Origin: JAKIWV01 sp049800095
GTDB lineage: Archaea > Thermoplasmatota > Thermoplasmata > Lutacidiplasmatales > UBA184
Reading direction: 5' to 3'
Assembly: GCA_049800095.1 (NCBI GenBank)
Contig: JBARJD010000062.1
Coordinates: forward strand, 1-6,134
DNA length: 6,134 bases
The translations under genes were made by a program, and so were the position numbers. The first letter of the stretch is position 1. Each line of letters opens with the position of its first letter. Below are positions 1 to 5,552 of this stretch, in pieces. Below the pieces are notes generated by a model. That model did no database searches. It was not told where the DNA came from and worked only from the letters and a program-made list of their open reading frames with translations.

Positions 1-293
1 TCTCCGTACCGGTCGAGCACGTGGTCGAGGAGGTCTCCGCGCGGTGAGGCCCGACCGGTCCGACGGGCCACCTCTCCGTCGAGGACATCGAAGACCCCTC
101 CCGCGAAGATCAGCGCCGCGACCGGCAGAAAGAGATACGGAGTAGTGTACCTAGTAAGTAGGCAGAGGACGCCCGCCGCGATCAGGAGCCCGAACCCGAG
201 CATGCTGAGCGCGGCGGGGGACCACCCCATCCAGGGCCGGACCCACCGGTCCAGATACGGTGCCAGCCGGGCGCGGTACTTCTCGACCACCAT
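1..293 (-). CDS. CDP-alcohol phosphatidyltransferase, N-terminal part (cut by window edge)
   Basis: This integral membrane enzyme family transfers a phosphoalcohol head group onto a CDP-activated lipid; in archaea the lipid is CDP-archaeol. The 97 visible residues contain the whole family signature, D-x2-D-G-x2-A-R-x8-G-x3-D-x3-D, at D69, D72, G73, A76, R77, G86, D90 and D94, with every spacing exact. The aspartates bind the catalytic metal. Two hydrophobic stretches, roughly residues 29-47 and 53-68, precede the motif and fit the first membrane helices. The start is an ATG at 293, 10 bases after the stop of the upstream AK6-like kinase, so the two are probably co-transcribed; I see no clear Shine-Dalgarno site. 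I recall the same kinase/CDP-alcohol transferase pairing in haloarchaea. The head group (inositol phosphate, glycerol phosphate or serine) cannot be decided because the C-terminal half is missing; archaetidylinositol-phosphate synthase is one possibility. The family assignment is firm and the substrate is open. Confidence 0.9.
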   Translation of the reverse strand, partial: MVVEKYRARLAPYLDRWVRPWMGWSPAALSMLGFGLLIAAGVLCLLTRYTTPYLFLPVAALIFAGGVFDVLDGEVARRTGRASPRGDLLDHVLDRYG

Positions 294-303
294 TATGGGG
301 CGC

Positions 304-945
304 TCAGAGCCGGCCGCGCAAAAGCTCCTCGGTCACGCGCCGGTCGGCCAGCCAGTTGACCCGGCCGTACCGGGCCGCGGGTCGACGCCGGACTATCTCC
401 TCGACCGTCCGCGCCACGTCGGCCATCGAACGACCGGTCGTGTCGACTTCTCGGACCGGCACCCCGGCCGCGAGCGCCTCCACGAGCACGATGTCCAAGG
501 TTTCCGAGAGCACGTTGGCCGTCCGGTCCGCCGACGTCCGGCGCATCTTCCGAAGCCGGCGGGCCAGCGCCAACGGGTTACATCGGAGCACGATTACGTA
601 CGAGACCGGCAAGAAATGCGCGAGATGACCGACGACGACCCCCTCCGGAGCGAACCGGACCCACGACCGGAACGCGCGACGTAGTTGGGTCATGTTTACC
701 TCGACCGAGCCGCGTCCGCGGCGATGTCCCGCGTCGAGTCGGAGCGCGAGTTCCCGTACCTCCACCGCGTGCAGCGGAGCCGGAAGTCGCCGGGCCGTGC
801 TCGACTTGCCCGTGCCGGGCGTACCCGTCAGCGCCACCCAACCGTGGCGCCGTCGAAGCGTACGAGCCGCCAGCCGGGCAACCCGCTTTCCGGTTCGCCG
901 GGTCGCGGTCCGTCCGGCGCCTCTCCCGCCGTCCCTGTCGGACAA
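304..945 (-). CDS. AK6/Fap7-type adenylate kinase (ribosome assembly NTPase)
   Basis: This is a P-loop NMP kinase of the AK6/Fap7 family. Family members have adenylate kinase/ATPase activity and act in late small-subunit assembly with ribosomal protein uS11. The P-loop GTPGTGKSS is at residues 41-49. It is followed by the family block V-V-G-H-L-A-H-F-L-P (104-113), VIVLRCNP (117-124), the SETLDIVLVEAL stretch (147-158), and a C-terminal G-R-V-N-W-L (194-199) typical of archaeal members. The start is uncertain. The only in-frame options before the P-loop are TTG at 945, giving a 36-residue Arg-rich extension, and GTG at 837, giving a 177-residue protein that begins almost at strand beta-1 as in most family members. 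The promoter-like AT-rich patches lie upstream of 945 and none lies just upstream of 837, which is why the longer form is given here. It is followed after 10 bases by the CDP-alcohol phosphatidyltransferase gene. Function is confident; the N-terminus is not. Confidence 0.85.
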   Translation of the reverse strand: MSDRDGGRGAGRTATRRTGKRVARLAARTLRRRHGWVALTGTPGTGKSSTARRLPAPLHAVEVRELALRLDAGHRRGRGSVEVNMTQLRRAFRSWVRFAPEGVVVGHLAHFLPVSYVIVLRCNPLALARRLRKMRRTSADRTANVLSETLDIVLVEALAAGVPVREVDTTGRSMADVARTVEEIVRRRPAARYGRVNWLADRRVTEELLRGRL

Positions 946-967
946 TTCCGAACGATGGCCTCTTCAA

Positions 968-994
968 GTCTTAACCCGGACAGATTTAAGTATT
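968..994. promoter_or_regulatory. Divergent promoter region with TATA-like boxes
   Basis: The 68 bases between the kinase start and the surface-protein ATG are the most AT-rich in this part. On the plus strand, tttaagtat (985-993) is centred about 26 bases before the ATG at 1014. That is the usual archaeal TATA-to-start distance, so the surface-protein mRNA would start at or beside its ATG. On the minus strand, the same box (atacttaaa) and a second one (ggttaagac, 969-977) could serve the kinase; the second is about 26 bases from the TTG at 945. The positions are seen directly; use as promoters is inferred. Confidence 0.5.
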
Positions 995-1013
995 GAAAGT
1001 CGTCACCCCGCCT

Positions 1014-2852
1014 ATGCGCCGCGTCATTGGTACGAAGGCCGGGCTACTTGCCGCAATCGCCATTTTGTTGATGGCTGTGATCGTGGGAGCAGTCCCGCTG
1101 ACACACAGTGCGACCGCGTCCCCGGTGGCCGCACCGACGGCGCTGAAGCCGGCGGCGACCTATACGTGGAACACGATTACGTTCACCGAAGCCGGGTTGC
1201 CCTCAGCCGCTCCGGGACTATTCTGGTCGGTCTTCCTCCTCGAGGAAGGCTTCGCCCTCGGAAACAACTCGCCTGCCGACATTGTCTGGGCCGTCAACGC
1301 CACGGACAACAGCTCGGGGCCATGCAACGACTGCGGCAATTACACGTTCTCTGTCAACCCGGTTCCGGGCTACGACATCGTGAGCATCATCGGAACTCCC
1401 TATTCACCCGTCACGGGTGGATGCGGCACGGGCTGGTGCAACGTCACGAACGCGAGCGCGGACGTGGCGGTCGTCTTCCACACGAGCCCCCAGTACACGG
1501 TCCAGTTCAACTCGACGGGTCTTTCTGCTGGCACCGAGTGGTCGGTCACCTTTAACGGCGGAACGATCAATGCAATCGCCCCGGCGGACATTAATTTCTC
1601 CGCGGCGAACGGAACCTACGCGTTCTCGATTGGCGGGGGCGGGATTCCGCAGGGGATCAACAGCGCGTCCCCATCGTCGGGTACGGTCACCACGCCGGGG
1701 TACCCGTGTACCGGGCCCAACGCGGGTAACCTGACCGGCTGCACGGATGCGGATGGGAATACGTTCCAGAACGTGACGTTCTTCCCCGTGATTACCGTCT
1801 CCGTGACGTATCCAGTCGGAGCGTTCTCGACGAACCACCTACCCTACTTCAGCCTCCCATACAACGTGACCTGGAACGTCACCGTCTCGGGAGCCGTGTT
1901 GAGCGCGGGGACCGTCTCGCAAACGCTCGAGTTCATTTGGCTGCAATCGGGATGCGGGCCGTTCACGTTCCCGTGCCCTGTCATCTGGACCACCTCCGTT
2001 CCGTTTGGCTGGGAGCAGCCGGGCGCCACCGGCACGGCGGCCGGATTCTACTACCCCGTCATCGCGGCGAATCTGACATCGTCGACGTTCCTGGGCTTCG
2101 TCCTGCCCGAAGGTCAGTGGCAGATGGTCGTGACCACTAGCGTCATCAACCTAACGAACACACCCGTGGGCCCCGGCGGACCCATTGCCGGGCTCATCGG
2201 CTCGGGAACGGGTTCGACGGTGCAGGCCGGCTTCATGTCGGTCGTCGCGCCGAACGGCGTGTTCACGGCACCCGGCAATGGCACGAGCGTCGCCGAGGGC
2301 ATCGTGACCATCGCGGGGAACTACAGTGGCTACTTCGTGGTCTCCGCGAACGTGACGGTCTACTCCTCGACGGGAAGCACCACATTGACGGCCTCGGTCT
2401 ACGCGCCGCTTGTCACGACCAATCCGTTCACCGTCACGTGGCACGCGAACGTTCCGGGCAAGTTCAACATCGTCCTGACCTTGGTCGCGGCGTGGCACCT
2501 GTCGACGACGATCAATGAAACCGTCACGGTGAGCGCAGCTCTCGGGGTAGTGTATCTGAACACGAGTGGGGCGGACATCTTGGGTCTCGGTCCGGGCGGT
2601 TCGGCGGCCCTCTTGGTCACGCTCGGCCTCATCATCGGCATGATCGTGATGGCGATCGTAGGGCGCGGCCTGTGGGGCGGCACGAAGCCAAGCCCCGCCG
2701 CTCAGCCCTGGAGTCCCACGACGACCACGCCCGGCTCGACGACGGGCACCTCCGGTGGGACCAGCGGCGGAACGTCCGGCGGATCCGGCGGCAGCTCGGG
2801 CGGCATGTCCGACACGAGCGGCAGTACGGGGAGCCAAAACCCACCGAGTTGA
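1014..2852 (+). CDS. Secreted, membrane-anchored surface glycoprotein (hypothetical)
   Basis: This is a 612-residue extracellular protein of unknown specific function. Residues 1-35 are a signal peptide: a basic start (R2, R3, K8), a hydrophobic core (9-29) and an A-T-A site near 33-35. Two related beta-rich segments follow near the N-terminus, one with F-T-E-A-G-L-P...F-W-S-V and one with F-N-S-T-G-L-S-A-G-T-E-W-S-V-T-F. This repeat style is common in secreted Thermoplasmata proteins. The C-terminal third of the ectodomain resembles an Ig-like beta sandwich. Eight cysteines fall in four short-range pairs, and about 20 N-x-S/T sequons all lie before the single membrane helix (about 530-550). 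A 56-residue Thr/Ser/Gly/Pro-rich tail follows. The ATG at 1014 was chosen over an in-frame TTG at 993 because the TATA-like box overlaps the TTG and sits at leaderless distance from the ATG. It is transcribed away from the kinase gene and stands alone. A surface-layer, adhesin or binding role is possible; nothing visible indicates an enzyme. Confidence 0.85.
   Translation: MRRVIGTKAGLLAAIAILLMAVIVGAVPLTHSATASPVAAPTALKPAATYTWNTITFTEAGLPSAAPGLFWSVFLLEEGFALGNNSPADIVWAVNATDNSSGPCNDCGNYTFSVNPVPGYDIVSIIGTPYSPVTGGCGTGWCNVTNASADVAVVFHTSPQYTVQFNSTGLSAGTEWSVTFNGGTINAIAPADINFSAANGTYAFSIGGGGIPQGINSASPSSGTVTTPGYPCTGPNAGNLTGCTDADGNTFQNVTFFPVITVSVTYPVGAFSTNHLPYFSLPYNVTWNVTVSGAVLSAGTVSQTLEFIWLQSGCGPFTFPCPVIWTTSVPFGWEQPGATGTAAGFYYPVIAANLTSSTFLGFVLPEGQWQMVVTTSVINLTNTPVGPGGPIAGLIGSGTGSTVQAGFMSVVAPNGVFTAPGNGTSVAEGIVTIAGNYSGYFVVSANVTVYSSTGSTTLTASVYAPLVTTNPFTVTWHANVPGKFNIVLTLVAAWHLSTTINETVTVSAALGVVYLNTSGADILGLGPGGSAALLVTLGLIIGMIVMAIVGRGLWGGTKPSPAAQPWSPTTTTPGSTTGTSGGTSGGTSGGSGGSSGGMSDTSGSTGSQNPPS
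2748..2804 (+). repeat. Degenerate coding repeat of (T/S)(S)GG units
   Basis: Codons for residues 579-597 of the surface protein spell successive short units, TSGG three times, then SGG, SSGG. They use mixed synonymous codons (acc/acg/agc/tcc with ggc/gga/ggt/ggg), so the repeat is kept at the protein level and is degenerate in DNA. It lies after the membrane helix, within the low-complexity tail. Confidence 0.75.
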
Positions 2853-2857
2853 ACTTG

Positions 2858-2907
2858 GGCCGCCCTCGGCGGCCGTCAGCTCCAACCTTTTCCTCTACCC
2901 TTTTTTT
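2858..2907 (+). terminator. Hairpin plus T-tract terminator of the surface-protein gene
   Basis: Six bases after the TGA stop is a perfect 7-bp inverted repeat, ggccgcc (2858-2864) and ggcggcc (2868-2874), with a ctc loop. It is followed by a pyrimidine-rich stretch with a T4 (2888-2891) and a T7 run (2901-2907). Archaeal termination relies mainly on the T-rich tracts; the hairpin may help. It has no matching T-tract on the minus strand, so it would not obviously stop transcription from the convergent SHMT gene. Confidence 0.7.
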
Positions 2908-2969
2908 CTATCGTTCTCTATGGTGAAATCCGCACGCCGATTGTTCCGGATCCCGGAGTGAAGACGCCG

Positions 2970-4202
2970 CTACAGGAATCGTTGTCGGGGGAACTCCCGG
3001 CGCCAGGCTCGCACTTCGCTCCGGACCGTCGCGTGGTCCCGGCCCGACCGAACGAGCAGGTCCGCCAGCCGGTCCATGTCGGTCGGCCGGAGCCCTAGGC
3101 GCGTGACCTCGGCGGTGCCGATCCGACCGACGAGGTCGGCGAGGAGGCCCTGCCGTTCCCAGCGACGCGCCACCGCGGCGGCACCCACTCCCCAACGACG
3201 GGCGAGCTCTTCCGGCTGCATGTGCACCTGGTGCGACCGGGTAAAGCCCTGGTCGGCGGCAACGAGCGGCAGGTCGCGAGCGGCCAGCGCGGTCCCGAGG
3301 GCCTGGGCGTTCTCGACGACGGTCCGCGCATACTCGGGCCCGAACCGTTCGAGCTCGAGCAGTGTCTGGCCGAGCGCGGCGATCCGGTTCCAGTGGGCGT
3401 TGTCGAAGACCCGCCAGACGAGCGCCGGGTCCAACTGGGCGAACAGGTCCTCCCGGTCGGTCACCAGGAGCCCTCCCTGCGGGCCCGGGAAGGACTTGTG
3501 CGTGCTGCCGAAGAGCACGTCCGCCCCCTCGCGGAGCGGGTCCTGGAAGACCCCCCCGGCGACGAGCCCGAGCACGTGCGACGCGTCATAGAAGACGAGC
3601 GCCTCTTGGGCGTGCGCGGCCTCCGCGATCTCCCGGAGCGGGTAGGGGAACAGGAAGAAGCTCTGTCCCAGGACCACCGCGTTCGGACGCTCGCGCCGGA
3701 TCTCTTCGACCGCGTCCGTCGCGAGGACCTCGCCGGTCCCCGGCACGGTCGGGATCGGCCGCACGACGTAATCGAGCACGGCCGGCAAGTAGCCGGGAGC
3801 GTAGCCGTCGTAGCCGCCTCCCGAGGGCGGGATGGCGAGGACCTTCGAGTGTCGGGGAAGGAGCGGCGCCAACGCCGAGATCGCGGCGATGTGGCCCGAG
3901 AGGGGCCGGGTCGTGGCGAACCGTCCGTGGAAGAGTCGCGCCGCCGCGGCATTGGCCAGGGTCTCGATCTGGTCGGTGTACCGAGTGCCCGTGTAGCTGT
4001 TATCGATCTCTTCGCCGTGCCACGTGGTCTTGATCGGCAGGGTATACCGGCCGGCGAGGTCCGAGGCGAGGTAGCGGAGCGCCGTCGGGGAGAGGGCATT
4101 CTCGCTCGCGAGGAGATTGAAGACCTCGCGGCCGCGCCACCGGTTGTGGGAACGGACTAGGCGCGCGAGGCGACGTTCCTCGTCGCCCGCCGGACCGTTC
4201 AT
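2970..4202 (-). CDS. glyA: Serine hydroxymethyltransferase family PLP enzyme (divergent)
   Basis: This is a fold-type I PLP enzyme of the serine hydroxymethyltransferase family, which interconverts serine and glycine and passes a one-carbon unit to a folate or methanopterin carrier. At 410 residues it is near family length. Family landmarks: N-L-L-A-S-E-N at 29-35; R-Y at 52-53; L-S-G-H at 101-104; F-F-L-F-P near 182-186; D206 and H209 in D-A-S-H; PLP lysine K236 in S-T-H-K-S-F-P-G-P-Q-G-G; S-H-Q-V at 323-326; R360 in R-I-G-T-A-E-V-T-R. The region 101-325 closely follows archaeal SHMTs. Three points differ from the textbook enzyme: Y131 sits where the PLP-stacking histidine is expected, the Y-A-E-G loop is rewritten and longer, and the loop before R360 is short. 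These may mark a Thermoplasmata subtype or another substrate. Its ATG overlaps the csl4 stop (ATGA), so it is probably translated by coupling as the last gene of the operon. The family is firm; the exact reaction is likely but not proven. Confidence 0.88.
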   Translation of the reverse strand: MNGPAGDEERRLARLVRSHNRWRGREVFNLLASENALSPTALRYLASDLAGRYTLPIKTTWHGEEIDNSYTGTRYTDQIETLANAAAARLFHGRFATTRPLSGHIAAISALAPLLPRHSKVLAIPPSGGGYDGYAPGYLPAVLDYVVRPIPTVPGTGEVLATDAVEEIRRERPNAVVLGQSFFLFPYPLREIAEAAHAQEALVFYDASHVLGLVAGGVFQDPLREGADVLFGSTHKSFPGPQGGLLVTDREDLFAQLDPALVWRVFDNAHWNRIAALGQTLLELERFGPEYARTVVENAQALGTALAARDLPLVAADQGFTRSHQVHMQPEELARRWGVGAAAVARRWERQGLLADLVGRIGTAEVTRLGLRPTDMDRLADLLVRSGRDHATVRSEVRAWRREFPRQRFL

Positions 4203-4783
4203 CCGGACTCAGAGCCCTTCCGTAATCCGTAGTCGGTCGAAATCTTCCGATGCTCGCGGTTTCCGCAGCGCGGGCAGACGAGCTCGGAACGCCCCGTCAG
4301 TTCGAGCGTGGCGTGGCACCGCTGGCATCGAGCGGACACGACCCCGAGAGGAGGAGGAGCCGTCGTGAGCTTGATCGACGGATGGTTCTCGAGGATCCGA
4401 GCGAGGACGAGGTCCCCGGGCGCGAGCTCATCGTTGAGATTCTCCGTGTAGCCATCCTTCACCTTCGAGACGTGGATCGTTCCCTCGGGCTCACCGGGGA
4501 CCGTCCGGGACGACGGGTGCGCCGCGAGGATCTCGATGATCGCCATGGCGCTCTTGAGCTCGTCCACACGCCCGAGCACCAGGTCGCCCGAGTCGAGCTC
4601 GGGGATGCTGTGAAGGGCATGGACCGACACCGAACGGCTCGACGGGTCAACGCGAGAGTGGCCGAGGAGCGCGGCATAGATTCGGCCGTCGTGCTCGTAG
4701 GTGCCACGGCCCGGCACGAACTCCTCGGCCGTTCCGAGCAGGTCGCCGGGGACTACGAGTCGGGCAGGGGTGGTCTCGCTCAT
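4199..4783 (-). CDS. csl4: Exosome RNA-binding subunit Csl4
   Basis: Csl4 is one of two RNA-binding cap proteins of the archaeal exosome, sitting on the Rrp41/Rrp42 ring and feeding RNA into the 3'-to-5' phosphorolytic/tailing chamber; it also links to DnaG in archaea. The 194 residues show the full three-part layout. An N-terminal domain (about 9-44) has V-V-P-G-D-L-L-G-T-A-E-E-F and G-T-Y-E-H-D-G-R-I-Y. An S1-type RNA-binding domain spans about 63-142. A C-terminal zinc ribbon has C153-x2-C156 and C170-x2-C173. The ATG at 4783 was chosen because it gives the normal length and N-terminus; the longer open frame upstream runs inside the methyltransferase gene in another frame. A GGAG lies 11 bases before the ATG, inside the upstream gene. 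It overlaps both neighbours by four bases (ATGA at each end), which points to translational coupling with the methyltransferase before it and the SHMT after it. Confidence 0.95.
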   Translation of the reverse strand: MSETTPARLVVPGDLLGTAEEFVPGRGTYEHDGRIYAALLGHSRVDPSSRSVSVHALHSIPELDSGDLVLGRVDELKSAMAIIEILAAHPSSRTVPGEPEGTIHVSKVKDGYTENLNDELAPGDLVLARILENHPSIKLTTAPPPLGVVSARCQRCHATLELTGRSELVCPRCGNREHRKISTDYGLRKGSESG

Positions 4784-5397
4784 CGGTTGGTTTTCTCCAT
4801 CCGCAGGACCCACAGGTCGACCGACAGAGGGACCCGGGGTTTCCGATGGTGGGGAAACGTGGCGGGGAGCTCCCAGCGAACCGGTCGAGTCGCTTCGATC
4901 CGTGCGGCGCGCGCGAGCGCCTGGCGTGCTATAAAGGTTCGGGACTCGACGAGAGAAAACGCGTAGATCGCCCGCTCCGCGAGCGCGAAGGCACGGTTCC
5001 AGAACGGCGCGTCGGCGTGTTTTCGCTGCGCCCCGAACGGCGGGTTCATGATCACCGTCTCCGCGGGTCGGTCGTAGTCCGCCACGGGGCCCTCGACCCA
5101 AACGCAGCCGACGCCGGCTCGTGCAGCATTGTCGTGGGCCAACTGCGACGCCACGGTATCCTGTTCTACGCCAATGACCTCTCGGGCGCCCAGCAGGGCG
5201 GCGCCGATGGTGAGCCGACCGGTGCCGCTTCCGAGGTCGAGTACCGACCGTCCTTCGAGGTCTCCGCGCGCGAGCGCTTCGTAGAGCAGCTCCGCCGCAG
5301 CCGCCGGGGGCGTGACGACCTGCTCCGAGGCCGCCTCCGGGCGCGCGAACCCCGTCACACGCTCGAGCGCCTGCACGAGTTGAGGGCGCCGGAGCAA
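4780..5397 (-). CDS. METTL5-like RNA N6-adenine methyltransferase
   Basis: This is a class I SAM-dependent methyltransferase of the family that includes eukaryotic METTL5 (m6A on 18S rRNA) and the archaeal protein PH1948. SAM motif I, D-L-G-S-G-T-G, is at residues 54-60, with acidic E78 ending the next strand. The catalytic N-P-P-F is at 118-121, followed by G-A-Q-R-K-H-A-D-A-P-F-W, nearly the signature of archaeal members. F-P-H-H-R-K (181-186) and a closing strand (191-199) also match. The start given is TTG at 5397, which yields 205 residues and the family N-terminus (R-R-x-Q-L, then T-P-P before the SAM fold). The frame stays open to an in-frame start at 5496, but that would translate the 3' part of tRNA-Leu, so it is rejected. 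GTG at 5376 is the fallback start and would lose conserved residues. No Shine-Dalgarno site is visible. Its stop overlaps the csl4 ATG. The likely substrate is small-subunit rRNA, inferred from the family. Confidence 0.9.
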   Translation of the reverse strand: MLRRPQLVQALERVTGFARPEAASEQVVTPPAAAAELLYEALARGDLEGRSVLDLGSGTGRLTIGAALLGAREVIGVEQDTVASQLAHDNAARAGVGCVWVEGPVADYDRPAETVIMNPPFGAQRKHADAPFWNRAFALAERAIYAFSLVESRTFIARQALARAARIEATRPVRWELPATFPHHRKPRVPLSVDLWVLRMEKTNR

Positions 5398-5418
5398 CGG
5401 GCCGGACGCACGACCCGC

Positions 5419-5432
5419 CTCCCGCGCGGGAG
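5419..5432. repeat. Perfect 14-base palindrome just 3' of tRNA-Leu
   Basis: The sequence ctcccgcgcgggag is its own reverse complement. It begins one base after the tRNA discriminator base and ends 21 bases before the methyltransferase start. In RNA it could form a 5-bp all-but-one G-C stem (cuccc/gggag) with a gcgc loop, extendable by one U-G pair. It may mark tRNA 3'-end processing, partial termination or leader structure; which of these is not visible. Confidence 0.6.
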
Positions 5433-5433
5433 A

Positions 5434-5545
5434 TGCGGGGAGCCGGATTTGAACCGGCGAACGCCTACGCGACAGGATCTCTTCCGGAGCCGCCAAGGCG
5501 GCCCGGTTTAAGTCCTGCGCCGTTTCCGGGCTTGGCTATCCCCGC
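5434..5545 (-). tRNA. tRNA-Leu (anticodon UAA) with intron
   Basis: The minus strand folds into a complete type II tRNA of 84 bases plus a 28-base intron. The acceptor stem is GCGGGGA/TCCCCGC with discriminator A at 5434. The D stem is GCC/GGC with the GG pair in its loop. The anticodon stem is CAGGA/TCCTG with loop C-T-TAA-A-A after splicing, and the anticodon lies at 5508-5510. A long variable arm has a CGC/GCG stem and GTAG loop. The T arm is GCCGG-TTCAAAT-CCGGC. A discriminator A and a long variable arm are leucine identity features. CCA is not encoded. It lies 7 bases after the PRC-barrel stop and 36 bases before the methyltransferase start on the same strand. I see no TATA box directly upstream, so it may be cut out of a longer transcript. 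Confidence 0.95.
5479..5506 (-). other. tRNA-Leu intron at position 37/38 (bulge-helix-bulge)
   Basis: A 28-base insertion lies between A37 and A38, the canonical archaeal intron site. It forms a strong hairpin: CCGG and GCCGC pair with GCGGC and CCGG around a CTTG loop, with one bulged T. The exon-intron junctions fit a bulge-helix-bulge. Bulge one is A36-A37/C, the central helix pairs C32-T33-T34 with A-A-G plus an A35-G mismatch, and bulge two is A-G/A38. Removal by the archaeal tRNA splicing endonuclease is expected. The single mismatch in the central helix makes it slightly relaxed. Confidence 0.85.
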
Positions 5546-5552
5546 ACCGCGT

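Noticed and set aside
993..1013. TTG at 993 as start of the surface protein
   Set aside because: It overlaps the TATA-like box, and the ATG at 1014 gives a proper signal peptide at leaderless distance.
692..1555. 287-codon plus-strand open frame spanning the kinase and the promoter
   Set aside because: It runs antisense to the P-loop kinase, through the promoter, and then out of frame within the surface-protein gene. It is a GC-driven shadow.
2151..2885. 244-codon minus-strand open frame under the 3' half of the surface-protein gene
   Set aside because: Its composition is Arg/Gly/Asp-rich with no domain, and it crosses the terminator hairpin. The plus-strand gene has a signal peptide, sequons and a membrane helix that explain the sequence.
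2945..2957. Short inverted repeat tccgg-atc-ccgga as a terminator for the SHMT gene
   Set aside because: It has only 5 bp and no T-rich tract follows on the minus strand, so there is too little to call a terminator.
2920..2961. 13-codon plus-strand ATG frame after the terminator
   Set aside because: It is too short to support, has no ribosome-binding site, and lies downstream of the terminator.
3222..4160. 312-codon plus-strand open frame opposite the SHMT gene
   Set aside because: It is an antisense shadow of a high-GC coding gene. Its protein is Arg/Glu/Gly-rich with no recognisable motif, and the minus-strand SHMT is unmistakable.
4784..5101. In-frame upstream extension of csl4 to a 300-residue product
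   Set aside because: The extension lies within the methyltransferase coding region in another frame. The ATG at 4783 gives the standard Csl4 N-terminus and length.
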